64,000 nucleotides of DNA, from NCBI RefSeq assembly GCF_026342355.1, contig NZ_JAPEMV010000006.1, positions 310,001 through 374,000 on the forward strand. Direction: 5' to 3'. Positions 51,770 to 60,895 of this stretch are shown here, piece by piece. The stretch is from Streptomyces sp. NBC_00249. GTDB lineage: Bacteria; Actinomycetota; Actinomycetes; Streptomycetales; Streptomycetaceae. Below the pieces are notes generated by a model. The model did not search any database. It saw only the letters and a program-made list of their open reading frames with translations, and was not told the origin of the DNA. Both the position numbers and the translations under genes were made by a program. Within the stretch, counting starts at the first letter, position 1; each line of letters opens with the position of its first letter.

Positions 51770-52980
51770 GCGTGGGCCTCCGTCGCTTCGGCGGCTGCCA
51801 TGAGGTCCGTGTGCCAGTCGACGCCGGTCAGGGTGGGGACGGCGCGGATCACCAGGTGGGCCGCCAGGTAGCGTTCCAGCGGGCGGACGTCGCAGATGGC
51901 GAGGAGCCGGTACAGGGCGTTGGTGGCGGCCCGGTACACCAGGTAGTCGGGGCGGCTCCACATCGTCCCGTGCGGGTCGGAGCGCCGCAGCAGGGTGTGG
52001 AACTCGCTGTAGCGGGTGCGGGTTTCGTGGTTCCAGCGCTCCGCCGCCGCCCGGTCCCCGGTCGCGGCGGCCCGTGCCCGGTACTCGTCCGGGGAGCCGT
52101 GGAGGTCGGCGCCGGCGTCGTAGCGGGCCCGGACGGTACGCCAGGCGTCCGCCGAGAAGTCCGTCCAGGCGCTCTCCCATCCTTCGGCGCCGCCGTCGGC
52201 GATCCGGCCGACGAGCGCGCCCACCGCTTCCCCGGCCTGTTCCCAGCGGCGCTCGAAGCCTTCGCGCAGCCGTCCGTCGGGGTCGGTGTGGACGAGGAAG
52301 TCCTCCAGGTGGGAGACGTACGACCAGTGGCCGCCCGCCAGGCCCCCGGGGTGCGCACCGGCGTGTGCGGCGAGTGCGGTGACCGCGAGCTGGATCCGCG
52401 CCTGCGGGCCGTCACCGTGTTCCCCGAGGAAGCCGGCGCCGGCGTGCAGCGCGTCGAGGCCGGACCGCAGCAGTACCTCGCGCAGGGCGGCGCCGTCGGC
52501 GCCGAGGAGGCCGCGGAGCGCGGAGCGGTCGACGGTCTCGGTGCGGACGGTGTTGTCGGCGACGATCGGCCCGTAGGGCGGGGCGATCAGTTCGGCGCGG
52601 CCCGCCTCGGCCGCCCGTTCCAGCAGCTGGGCCTCGGTGAGGTCGCCGTGCGAGGGGTGTGCGCGCAGCCAGTCGCGGATCCGGGACTCGGCGGACGCGG
52701 CGGCGGCTGCCACCCGCACGGGCGGGCCCTGGAGGCGCAGTCGCAGGTGGGGGCCGTGCAGCCAGTGCCGTTCGACGTGGGCGGCCAGGCCCGCGTCCGT
52801 GTGGGTCCGGGCGAGCGGGAGGAGCACCTCGCGCAGCAGCGGGGCCTTGACGGGGTGGTGGTAGTAGGAGACCACGTCGAGCGCGGTGCCGGGGCGGGCG
52901 CCGCTGTCGTGGGGTCGGGCTGCCGGCACGGTCGGTACCTCCGTCGTCTGCGGGCGGGGCGGGCTGGGCGGGCGGTTCAT
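51766..52980 (-). CDS. lazC: Thiopeptide pyridine synthase, [4+2] macrocyclase (LazC-like)
   Basis: 404 residues of the LanB C-terminal-like fold: VVSYYHHPVKAPLLREVLLP, HWLHGPHLRLRLQG and LIAPPYGPIVADNTVRTETV, as in TclM/TbtD/LazC enzymes. These join two dehydroalanines to a pyridine, close the macrocycle and release the leader. The C-terminal part (WNHETRTRYSEFHTLL) is typical. ATGA overlaps with both flanking genes support tight co-expression. Confidence 0.9.
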   Translation of the reverse strand: MNRPPSPPRPQTTEVPTVPAARPHDSGARPGTALDVVSYYHHPVKAPLLREVLLPLARTHTDAGLAAHVERHWLHGPHLRLRLQGPPVRVAAAAASAESRIRDWLRAHPSHGDLTEAQLLERAAEAGRAELIAPPYGPIVADNTVRTETVDRSALRGLLGADGAALREVLLRSGLDALHAGAGFLGEHGDGPQARIQLAVTALAAHAGAHPGGLAGGHWSYVSHLEDFLVHTDPDGRLREGFERRWEQAGEAVGALVGRIADGGAEGWESAWTDFSADAWRTVRARYDAGADLHGSPDEYRARAAATGDRAAAERWNHETRTRYSEFHTLLRRSDPHGTMWSRPDYLVYRAATNALYRLLAICDVRPLERYLAAHLVIRAVPTLTGVDWHTDLMAAAEATEAHA

Positions 52981-55622
52981 CGCGTTCGTCCGGCCCGGTA
53001 GACCTCCAGGACGAGTTCGGCGGCGTGCGCCGGGCCGGGCAGGCCGCCGGGCGCGGGCAGTGCCTCCTCCAGGACGGCCCCGGCGCTGTGCCGGGTCAGC
53101 CACTTGGCGAGGCAGCGCAGGTGCAGGGCGTTGCCGAGGTCCACGAACTGCGGTTTGGGGCGGCTCAGTCCGTTGAGGAAGTCCTCGGCTGCCCCTCCTG
53201 CGGGGGCGGCGGCGGCCGGGTGCAGGAAGAGCTGTTCGGGGAGGTCCAGCAGGACGCGCCAGCGGGCGGCCGCCGCGGCCGGTACGGGGCCCGCCGCGGC
53301 GAGGTCGGCGCGCAGCTCCGCGACCACGGCGGGCGGCAGGGTCCAGCGGCGGCGCCGGAGCACCACGTGGCGGTGGGTCAGCCGGGGCGTACGGGCGATC
53401 CGGCCGCCGGGGGCGTCGAGGGTGTGCCGGGGGACGAGGGGCCGGAAGTCGACGACCCCGTGGGGCTGGTCGGCCAGGTGGGCGGCGATGCGCCGGGGCA
53501 GCAGGACGGGGGCGAGGAAGCCGGGGTAGAGCACGTCGAGGAGTTCGCCGGTGCCGCGCAGCCGCAGGCGTACCTGGTCGGTGGCCTCGTCGTGGACGAG
53601 GTCCAGGTCGGCTTCGCCGAGGGAGGCCCAGCGGCGGTCGGGGCCGATCTCGTCCGGGACGAGCAGGGGGTGGAGGTTGGCGTTGAACCCGCCGACGGGC
53701 CGGATCTGCGCGGCCCGTGCGCCGGGTCCCAGGCCGCGCCGGATCTGCCGGGACACCTCGGCGGTGGCCTGCGGGTCCAGGGTGTCCAGGAAGCGGCTGG
53801 TGAAGCGGCCCCAGCCGCCGTACACGTGGTTCACGCACAGCCGGCCCCGGTCGGGGTCCCGCTGGAGGAAGTAGCCGTAGCTGAGGGGGCGTTCGACGGC
53901 CCAGTGCGGCAGCCGTCCGCCGAGGGTTCGTACGAGGTCCGCCGGGAGGGCGATCTCCTCGGCGTCACCAAGGGCGGCCTTGAACTCGGCGCGCAGGGCG
54001 GCGAGTTCATGGGCGCCGGTGGGGAAGTCGTCCCGGTCGGCGGGGGCGAGGTCCGTGATCCGTCCGGCGGCCTCCCAGGCGTCGGCGACCTCGGCGCCGA
54101 ACTCCCAGGGGTGGGGGCAGTGGCCGCCGGGCCCGTAGCGTGCAACGAAGCGGTCGCGGACCGCGCGGCGCACGAGGTGGCCGAGGTCGAAGAGTTCCGC
54201 CAGCGCGGTGACCTCGCCGAGCGCCTCGTGGTCGGAGGCGTCGAGGAAGCCGTCGAGGGCCAGCGGGCGGGGGGCGACGACGTCCTCGGAGAGCACGCTG
54301 ATCGGGGCGGAGGCCGCGGGGACGGGGCGTCCGGCGTCGGCCAGCGCCTCGGTCCAGTGGCGGGAGAGGCCGGCGAGGAGGGCGGGGCGCCCGGCGGCGG
54401 GGGTGTCGGCGAACGCGTCGGTCAGTCGCGCGAGTTCACCGATCCGCTCGGCGAGCCCGACGTCCTCGGCGGGGGCCTCGCCCAGGGCGCGCAGCCAGGA
54501 CGCGATCCCGGCCAGCGGGTCGGGGTCCCCGGGGGCGATCGGGTCGGCGGGGACCAGCAGGCCCGCCTGGCCGAGGCGGTCGAGGAAGGCGGCCGCCGCG
54601 TCCCGGCCGCTGCCGCGCTCCGCGCCCAGGGCAGCGGTGAGCAGTGCGGTCAGCTCCTCGATGTCCGAGGGGGTCGCGGCGTGCTCGGTGATCAGGCGCA
54701 GCGGGCCGCCGAAGGGCAGTTCGGCCTCGTCCTCCTCGGCGACGAGGTAGCGGCCCCCGGCGAAGGCGGTCCGGTCGCGGGAGTACGCGGCCCGCCCGTC
54801 GGTGATCCGCGCGGTGCTGGTGATGCGGTGCGGTACGGAGGCCCGCCGGTGCGGGGCGTCCAGGAGGGCGAGGGTGAGGGCGGTGGTGAGGGTGCGGTTG
54901 GCCTTGACGACGGGGCGCAGCGGGACGTCGTACAGGTGGGGGGCGCCCCAGGAGGGCAGGGGGCGGCCGGGCGGGCCGGTCAGGGGGCCCCAGCCGACGG
55001 CGGTGAACCAGGACAGCGGGCTGGTCTTGGTACTGGCGCGCAGGGCGTAGCGCAGTACGGCCGGTTCCTCCTTGCGGGCCCTGCGGTCGGCGGCGCCGGT
55101 GCCCGCCCGCTCGACGGCGCGCAACAGGTCGGCGCTGGTGAGGGCGACGGCCTTGCCGAGGGCGGGGGCCCGGCACAGGGCGGCGAGGGCCTCGCGTTCG
55201 TCGGCCAGGGCCGGTTCGGCGGCTTCGGTGAGCCGGGCGAGGAGTGCGGTGCGGTGCGCGCGCAGGGCGAGCCAGTCGGCGAGGGCGGGGACCCGGGACG
55301 GGAGGTCGCCGAGGCGGTCCAGCAGGGCGGGGCGGGGTTCGCGGCCGTTGTGCAGGGCACGGCGCAGGGGCAGGACGACGTCCCGGTGGAAGGCGTCGGG
55401 GTGGCCGGGGCGGCTGTCGTGGAGGCTGTCGCAGAGCGGGGCCGTGGCGTGGAGCAGCAGGGCGTCGGTCCGGTGCAGGCCGGTGAGGAGGTCGCGGAAG
55501 GCCGCGGCGGCGGGCCGTTGCGCGGGGTGTGCGAGGACGGTGAACCGGGCCAGGGCGTAGGGCGCGGACCGTACGTCGTACTCCCGGCCGGCGACGGCTG
55601 TGGGCTGCCGCGACTCCTGCAT
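52977..55622 (-). CDS. lazB: tRNA-Glu-dependent lantibiotic-type dehydratase, glutamylation subunit (LazB-like)
   Basis: 881 residues with the LanB N-terminal glutamylation architecture: residues 15-50 VRSAPYALARFTVLAHP, then ALRASTKTSPLSWFTAVGWG, SYGYFLQRDPDRGRLCVNHVYGG split over the core, and PRLTHRHVVLRRRRW. It activates core Ser with glutamate from charged tRNA; the elimination step is carried out by the separate domain of the LazF-like protein. This split is usual in thiopeptide pathways. ATG start without a longer alternative of merit. A 165-bp inverted-repeat element separates it from the precursor gene. Confidence 0.92.
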   Translation of the reverse strand: MQESRQPTAVAGREYDVRSAPYALARFTVLAHPAQRPAAAAFRDLLTGLHRTDALLLHATAPLCDSLHDSRPGHPDAFHRDVVLPLRRALHNGREPRPALLDRLGDLPSRVPALADWLALRAHRTALLARLTEAAEPALADEREALAALCRAPALGKAVALTSADLLRAVERAGTGAADRRARKEEPAVLRYALRASTKTSPLSWFTAVGWGPLTGPPGRPLPSWGAPHLYDVPLRPVVKANRTLTTALTLALLDAPHRRASVPHRITSTARITDGRAAYSRDRTAFAGGRYLVAEEDEAELPFGGPLRLITEHAATPSDIEELTALLTAALGAERGSGRDAAAAFLDRLGQAGLLVPADPIAPGDPDPLAGIASWLRALGEAPAEDVGLAERIGELARLTDAFADTPAAGRPALLAGLSRHWTEALADAGRPVPAASAPISVLSEDVVAPRPLALDGFLDASDHEALGEVTALAELFDLGHLVRRAVRDRFVARYGPGGHCPHPWEFGAEVADAWEAAGRITDLAPADRDDFPTGAHELAALRAEFKAALGDAEEIALPADLVRTLGGRLPHWAVERPLSYGYFLQRDPDRGRLCVNHVYGGWGRFTSRFLDTLDPQATAEVSRQIRRGLGPGARAAQIRPVGGFNANLHPLLVPDEIGPDRRWASLGEADLDLVHDEATDQVRLRLRGTGELLDVLYPGFLAPVLLPRRIAAHLADQPHGVVDFRPLVPRHTLDAPGGRIARTPRLTHRHVVLRRRRWTLPPAVVAELRADLAAAGPVPAAAAARWRVLLDLPEQLFLHPAAAAPAGGAAEDFLNGLSRPKPQFVDLGNALHLRCLAKWLTRHSAGAVLEEALPAPGGLPGPAHAAELVLEVYRAGRTR

Positions 55623-55728
55623 GGTGGTCCCCGTCCTGGGTCGGTGGTGGGCGCCCGGCGCCTCCCGCCGCACAGGGGGCGCGGCGGGAGGCGTCGGGCA
55701 GGTGGTGCGGGACAGCGGGCTGCCCGGA

Positions 55729-55893
55729 CTAGTGCTGTGGCCGGAAAGGGTTGCCGGGTCGCGGTGTTCGGTGCGGTGCCTCGCAAGGCGGAGGGCCACG
55801 ACTCGTACTGGACGTACCGTCGTGGTCCGACAACGCCGCGAGGTGCCGTGCCGGGCGCCGCGACCCGGTGAGCCTTTCCGGTCACAGCACTAG
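55729..55893. mobile_element. 165-bp MITE-like imperfect inverted repeat
   Basis: The first and last 80 or so bases are near-complementary along their whole length; the outer 20 differ at one or two positions, both ends carrying CTAG followed by TGCTGTG. No reading frame of its own. CTAG at both borders fits a 4-base target duplication. Similar elements are common in Streptomyces genomes (my recollection). It lies between the first precursor gene and the dehydratase gene, and its right border supplies the stop codon of the precursor. Confidence 0.75.
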
Positions 55894-56075
55894 AGGGGCG
55901 GCAGCTGCTCCTGGGGCTGGGCGCAGGAGGAGGAGCCCTGGCAGGAACAGGAGCCCCAGGACGCTCCGCCCTCGGGCAGGGCGGCGGTGTCGCTCATGGA
56001 GGTGACGGTGAGGTCGCCGAGGTCCAGCTCCAGGTCCTGGAGTTCGAAGCCGTCGGCGGGGGTCGCGTGGTTCAT
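55890..56075 (-). CDS. lazA1: Lactazole-type thiopeptide precursor, copy 1 (Trp core)
   Basis: 61 residues: ATG with AAGGAGA five bases upstream. The leader of about 38 residues contains LQDLELDLGDLTVTSM and ends PEGGA. The core begins SWGSCSCQGSSSCAQPQ and has a six-residue tail EQLPPL. It is almost the LazA core (SWGSCSCQASSSCAQPQDM, from memory), with Gly for Ala at position 9 and a longer tail. Ser1 and Ser12 would form the pyridine, Cys5, 7 and 13 thiazoles. The TAG stop is the border of the MITE-like element. Confidence 0.95.
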   Translation of the reverse strand: MNHATPADGFELQDLELDLGDLTVTSMSDTAALPEGGASWGSCSCQGSSSCAQPQEQLPPL

Positions 56076-56133
56076 GGATGTCTCCTTCGTGAAGGGATTT
56101 CCGGTCGGGGTACGCGGGATGGGGCGGCCGGCC

Positions 56134-56319
56134 CTAGAAGGGCAGGATCTCCATCTGCGGCTTGGCGCAGGAGGAGGAGCCCTGGCAGGAACAGGAGCCG
56201 TAGGACGCGCCGCCCTCGGGGAGCCCGGCGGTGTCGCTCATGGAGGTGACGGTGAGGTCGCCGAGGTCCAGCTCCAGGTCCTGGAGGGCGAATTCATTGG
56301 TGCGTGCGGCGTCGGACAT
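56134..56319 (-). CDS. lazA2: Lactazole-type thiopeptide precursor, copy 2 (Tyr core)
   Basis: 61 residues; ATG with GGGAGA five bases upstream, in the same GAGACATCCATG context as copy 1. The leader from LQDLELDLG on is nearly identical to copy 1. The core is SYGSCSCQGSSSCAKPQ with a tail MEILPF: Tyr replaces Trp2, Lys replaces Gln15, and the tail differs. All Ser and Cys positions needed for azoles, dehydroalanines and the pyridine are kept. The gene lies first in the operon, 58 bases before copy 1, so the pair arose by tandem duplication. Confidence 0.95.
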   Translation of the reverse strand: MSDAARTNEFALQDLELDLGDLTVTSMSDTAGLPEGGASYGSCSCQGSSSCAKPQMEILPF

Positions 56320-56673
56320 GGATGTCTCCCGAGGAATGGAAGTGAAAGACCGAATGCGCGCTGTACGGGATACGAAATTCCGCGGGGCCGAAATTCCAGG
56401 CAGTCCGGGATTTCCGTCGGTCGAGGAGTCGTGCCTGGCCAGGTCGGCGACGGCACGGAGCATTGAAATACGCGTGCGTGAGCGGCGGTTCGCTGTTCGT
56501 TCGACCTGTCACCGACGACAGGGGACTGAATTCGGTCTGTCAGGTCCCGAATTCCGGCCCGCTGCCGCCGATTTCCTCAAGAGTCCATGCGGTGACCGCA
56601 GAAACGCTGGAGCCGGGATCGAGAAGGTGTCGACGGCTGCCGGACGGCGGGACGGCGGATCCTCGGAGAAGCC
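56320..56673. promoter_or_regulatory. Upstream region of the thiopeptide operon
   Basis: About 350 bases without a gene, lower in GC than the surroundings and with several AATTC-type stretches, as expected for a promoter region of the minus-strand operon. No regulator gene is linked. No defined operator was identified. Confidence 0.45.
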
Positions 56674-57658
56674 CTACAGGTCCCGTCCGGAGCCGTCGGT
56701 GGGGGCGTCCAGGCCGCCGGTCCGGTTCCAGACGTAGGACGCGATGTCGGAGCCGTGGCCGAGTGCCATGCCCGTGCCGCTCACGGCGGCGGCCGACAGG
56801 TCCCCGGGCAGGATGGGGGCGGGGTCGAGGAGACGCCCTTCGAGCAGGTCCCAGAGCAGGACGGCGCCGCTGTAGGCCTTCGTGACGGCGACGGCGCGGC
56901 CGTCGGGCAGCACCACGGCCGCGGGCGCCGTCACCTGGTAGGAGTGGATGCGCGGTGCGCGGAGGAACTCTCCGGTGGCCAGGTCCCACACCTTCACGTC
57001 GTTCTCGTAGCCGACGGTGACGAGCAGGGACCTGCCGTCCGGCGGCTCCACCATGGCCAGGGACCGCAGCGGCGCGCCGTGACCGGCGAGGGGCCGTACG
57101 TGCTCGCCGAGGTCCATCTCCCACACCACCGCCCGCCGCGGGGACGGCCCGCGTGCAGGGCGTCGGCGACCCGTCGGCGGACGGCGTCCCTCGTCTGCGG
57201 GCGGGAGGTGTAGGCGTCCAGGTCCCTGATGCAGGCGACGACGAGCCGGCCGAGCCGCTCCGTCAGCTCCTGGCGCGCCCGGGAGGCCGCGCCGCCGCCC
57301 GCGCCGCGGCGCACCAGCCAGCCGATGCCCTGGCGCACCGGCGCCGGCCAGCCCGCCTGGGGCTCCTCGGGTACCGGGACCCCGGCCGCGACCAGCCATT
57401 CCCAGGCTTCGGCGAGTTCGGCCTCCGACAGGTCCTCCAGGGCGTCGGCGCCGCCGGACTGGACTCGGCGTCGTCCGCGAGCAGGTCGGAGTAGTACGCC
57501 ATCGCCACGTCCGGCAGGGGTACGTGTGCCATGCCCGCCGCGTGCAGCCCGCGCCCCAGCGCGGGGCGGGCGGCCTCCGCCAGCATCGTGGCGGCCTCCC
57601 TCGGGGTCACGCCCTTCTGCCGGTTCCAGATCCCGTGCACCAGCAGTACGTCCGTCAC
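56674..57658 (-). pseudogene. Decayed alpha/beta hydrolase / WD40-repeat fusion gene
   Basis: Three frames carry consecutive protein pieces. The first, from GTG 57658, is VTDVLLVHGIWNRQKGV to about MAYYSDLLADDAES. After a frame change near 57470 comes DALEDLSEAELAEAWEWLV to about TRDAVRRRVADALHAG. After another near 57150 comes VWEMDLGEHVRPLAGHG and WD40-like blades (VTVGYENDVKVWDLATGEF, GAVLLWDLLEG). The hydrolase lacks its GHS nucleophile region, so the middle is deleted. Two frameshifts plus a deletion mark a dead gene; sequencing error is a weaker explanation. Confidence 0.75.
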
Positions 57659-57922
57659 GGCCCCCCGCCCCTCCACCGGTCCCCTCCCGGCTCCGTAGGG
57701 CCTGTACCCCCGCGCCCGCGCACGCACTCCGGTGCGGGCGGGTCCGGGCTGCGGCCGAGCGGACGTCAGGGAGGGCGCTTTCGAGTGACACCGCAGCACC
57801 GCTTCGGGCGTGGTGGCGGCCGGATGGCCGACGATCTCAGGCGGCCGGTCATGCTCCGGTCACGAGCTGCCGATCAGGCCGGCACCGCACCGTCGTGGCG
57901 CCGGCCGCCGCTGGGAGATCAC

Positions 57923-59677
57923 GTGTACGTCCTGCTCGTCGCGAGCGCCTTCAACAGCCTCACGCAGCGAGTCCACGCCGAGCTGCGCGACCACGGCCAC
58001 CGCGTCGCCGTCGAACTCGCCCTGCCCGGAGCCGACCTGGCCGGCGCGGTCGCCCGGCACGATCCCGACCTCGTCGTCGCCCCGATGCTGACGACGGCGC
58101 TCCCCGAGGAGATCTGGGCCGCCCGGACCTGCCTGATCGTCCATCCGGGGCCGGTCGGCGACCGGGGGCCCTCCTCCCTCGACCGGGCCGTCCAGGAGCA
58201 GGTGACCCGCTGGGGCGTCACCGTCCTCCAGGCGGGCGCGGAGATGGACGCCGGGGACGTGTGGGCGTCCGCCGAGTGCCCGGTGCCGCCCGTGGGCAAG
58301 AGCGACCTGTACCGGGGGGAGATCGCCGACGCGGCCCTGGAGGCGGTGCTGCTGGCCGTCGAACGCTTCGCGTCGGGGGCGTACGTCCCGCTCCCCCAGG
58401 ACCCGTCGGCCGCCCGGACCCGGCCCTACCTGCGCCAGGAGGCCCGCCGCATCGACTGGGAGGCCGACTCCACCGAGCGGGTCCTGCGCACGCTGCGCGC
58501 CGCCGACTCCCGGCCGGGCGTGCTGGACGAGCTGCTGGGCTCCGAGTGGTTCCTGCACGGCGGGCACCCGGAGCACCGGCTGCGGGGCCGTCCCGGCGAG
58601 CTGCTGGCCACCCGGGCGGGAGCGGTGTGCCGGGCCACGGCCGACGGCGCCGTGTGGATCCCGGAGCTGCGGGCCCGCCGCACCCCCGGGGAGCCCGCCC
58701 CCGTCAAACTGCCCGCCACCGTCGCGCTCGGCGCCCGGCTGCCGGTGCTGCGGGAGCACCCGGCGCCGCCGCGCACCGGGATGCACGGCCGCACCTGGTC
58801 CGACATCCGCTACCGGGAGGAGGGCCAGGCCGGATTCCTGTCCTTCGCGTTCCCCGGCGGGGCCATGAGCACCGCGCAGTGCCGGCGGCTGCTGGACGCC
58901 TACCGGGCCGCCTGCGCCCGCCCCACCTCGGTGCTGGTCCTCGGCGGCGACCGGGACTTCTTCTCCAACGGCATCCACCTGGGGGTCATCGAGGCCGCCG
59001 CCGATCCGGCGCAGGAGTCCTGGGCCAACATCAACGCCGTCGACGACCTCGTCGAGGCCGTGCTGACCACCACCGACCGGCTCGTCGTCGCCGCCCTCGG
59101 CGGCAACGCGGCCGCCGGAGGGGCCATGCTGGCCCTCGCCGCCGACGAGGTGTGGTGCCGTTCGGGCGTGGTGCTGAACCCGCACTACCGGCTGATGGGG
59201 CTGCACGGCTCCGAGTACTGGACGTACACGCTGCCGCGCCGGGTGGGAGCCGCGGCGGCCGAGCGCCTGACCCGGGAGGCGCTGCCGCTGAGCGCCGCCG
59301 CCGCGCAGGGGCTCGGGCTGGTCGACCGTACGGTGCCCTGCTCGCCGCAGGCCTTCGCGGGCGAGACGGCCCGCCTCGCGGCGCACCTGGCCGCGCTGCC
59401 CGCCGCGCAGTCCCGGATCGCGCGGAAGAAGGCCCTGCGCGAGCGCGACGAGGCCGTCCGGCCGCTGGCCTCCTACCGGGAGGCGGAGCTGGCCCTGATG
59501 CGGGAGACCTTCTTCGACCCCGCGGCCCCCTACCACGCGCTGCGCCGGGCCTTCGTGCGCAAGGAGCCCGCGGCGGCCACCCCGGCCCACCTCTCGCGCC
59601 CCGTCCCGGACCGGTACGCCCCCGGCGTCACCGGACTGGCCGCACATGACGGAGCACCCGGGGCCGCGGGCTGTTAG
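57923..59677 (+). CDS. hoxX: Hydrogenase maturation protein HoxX (CO-ligand synthesis)
   Basis: 584 residues from GTG 57923, which has GGGAG five bases upstream and places the start directly before VLLVASAFNSLTQRV, as in other HoxX. The N-terminal formyl-transferase domain has IVHPGPVGDRGPSSLD (formyl-THF site). The C-terminal enoyl-CoA-hydratase-like domain has ALGGNAAAGGAMLALAADEV. HoxX turns formyl-THF into CO for the Fe(CN)2CO centre of [NiFe] hydrogenases in air. It stands 86 bases before the hydrogenase small-subunit gene. Confidence 0.92.
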   Translation: MYVLLVASAFNSLTQRVHAELRDHGHRVAVELALPGADLAGAVARHDPDLVVAPMLTTALPEEIWAARTCLIVHPGPVGDRGPSSLDRAVQEQVTRWGVTVLQAGAEMDAGDVWASAECPVPPVGKSDLYRGEIADAALEAVLLAVERFASGAYVPLPQDPSAARTRPYLRQEARRIDWEADSTERVLRTLRAADSRPGVLDELLGSEWFLHGGHPEHRLRGRPGELLATRAGAVCRATADGAVWIPELRARRTPGEPAPVKLPATVALGARLPVLREHPAPPRTGMHGRTWSDIRYREEGQAGFLSFAFPGGAMSTAQCRRLLDAYRAACARPTSVLVLGGDRDFFSNGIHLGVIEAAADPAQESWANINAVDDLVEAVLTTTDRLVVAALGGNAAAGGAMLALAADEVWCRSGVVLNPHYRLMGLHGSEYWTYTLPRRVGAAAAERLTREALPLSAAAAQGLGLVDRTVPCSPQAFAGETARLAAHLAALPAAQSRIARKKALRERDEAVRPLASYREAELALMRETFFDPAAPYHALRRAFVRKEPAAATPAHLSRPVPDRYAPGVTGLAAHDGAPGAAGC

Positions 59678-59763
59678 CAAGAAAGGTGAGGCCCGCGCGG
59701 CCCGCACCGCCGGGCACCGCGCCCCGTAGAGCTTCCCGAACCCCTCCCCAAGGAGGCATCCGC

Positions 59764-60819
59764 ATGGATGCAGCACCTTCCGCACCGGCCGAGGACCCCC
59801 CGATCCACATTCTCTGGATCAACGCGGGGCTGAGCTGCGACGGCGACTCCGTCTCCCTGACGGCGGCCATGCAGCCGTCCATCGAGGAGATCGTGACGGG
59901 CGTCCTGCCCGGCCTGCCCAAGATCGCCGTGCACTGGCCGCTGATCGACTTCGAATGCGGTCCGGTGGGCGGCGCGGACACGTTCATCGAGTGGTTCTTC
60001 AAGGGCGAGCGGGGCGAGATCGACCCGTTCGTGCTGGTCGTCGAGGGCTCGGTGCCCAACGAGGCGATCAAGCCGGAGGGGTACTGGTGCGGTTTCGGCG
60101 ACGATCCGGCGACCGGCCAGCCCATCACCACCAGCGAGTGGATCGACCGGCTGGCGCCCAAGGCCCTCGCCGTGGTGGCGATCGGCACCTGCGCCACGTA
60201 CGGCGGCATCCACGCCATGGAGGGCAACCCGACGGGCGCCATGGGGGTGCCCGACTACCTGGGCTGGGACTGGAAGTCCAAGGCCGGCATCCCCATCGTG
60301 TGCGTGCCGGGCTGTCCGATCCAGCCCGACAACTTCTCGGAGACCCTGACCTACCTGCTGTACCAGGCGGCCGGCTCCGCGCCGATGATCCCGCTCGACG
60401 ACAAGCTGCGGCCGACCTGGCTGTTCGGCGCCACCGTCCACGAGGGCTGCGACCGGGCCGGCTATTACGAGCAGGGCCAGTTCGCCTCGACCTACGACTC
60501 GCCCAAGTGCCTGGTCAAGCTGGGCTGCTGGGGTCCCGTCGTCAAGTGCAACGTCCCCAAGCGTGGCTGGATGAACGGCATCGGCGGCTGTCCGAACGTC
60601 GGCGGCATCTGCATCGCCTGCACGATGCCGGGCTTCCCCGACAAGTTCATGCCGTTCATGGACGAGCCGCCCGGCGCCAAGGTCTCCGCGACCGCCAGCG
60701 CCGCCTACGGGAAGGTCATCCGCAAGCTCCGCGCGGTCACCGCGCACACCGTGGACCAGGAGCCGCACTGGCGGCAGACCGGCGCGAAGCTGACCACGGG
60801 CTACCGCCCGCCCTGGTGA
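59764..60819 (+). CDS. hhyS: Group 1h [NiFe] hydrogenase small subunit
   Basis: 351 residues; ATG with AAGGAGG upstream. There is no Tat signal and no C-terminal anchor, as in actinobacterial high-affinity hydrogenases. Near the start, NAGLSCDGDSVSL has Cys25 and Asp28 where ordinary small subunits have CxxC, the 3Cys/1Asp proximal cluster reported for this group. Further cluster Cys lie in AIGTCATYGG, CVPGCPIQ, HEGCDRAGYY, KLGCWGP and GGICIACTMPGFPD. It passes electrons from the NiFe site to the respiratory chain. Confidence 0.95.
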   Translation: MDAAPSAPAEDPPIHILWINAGLSCDGDSVSLTAAMQPSIEEIVTGVLPGLPKIAVHWPLIDFECGPVGGADTFIEWFFKGERGEIDPFVLVVEGSVPNEAIKPEGYWCGFGDDPATGQPITTSEWIDRLAPKALAVVAIGTCATYGGIHAMEGNPTGAMGVPDYLGWDWKSKAGIPIVCVPGCPIQPDNFSETLTYLLYQAAGSAPMIPLDDKLRPTWLFGATVHEGCDRAGYYEQGQFASTYDSPKCLVKLGCWGPVVKCNVPKRGWMNGIGGCPNVGGICIACTMPGFPDKFMPFMDEPPGAKVSATASAAYGKVIRKLRAVTAHTVDQEPHWRQTGAKLTTGYRPPW

Positions 60820-60895
60820 CCGGCCCCGGACCCCGACCGCACAGCACCCCCGCACGCTCCGAGATCAGCACCGAAGAAGGGTCACGGCAGACACG

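Noticed and set aside
56134..56463. 109-codon reading of the second precursor
   Set aside because: The extra N-terminal residues have no homology to the first precursor, whereas the internal ATG at 56319 has the same ribosome-site context as copy 1.
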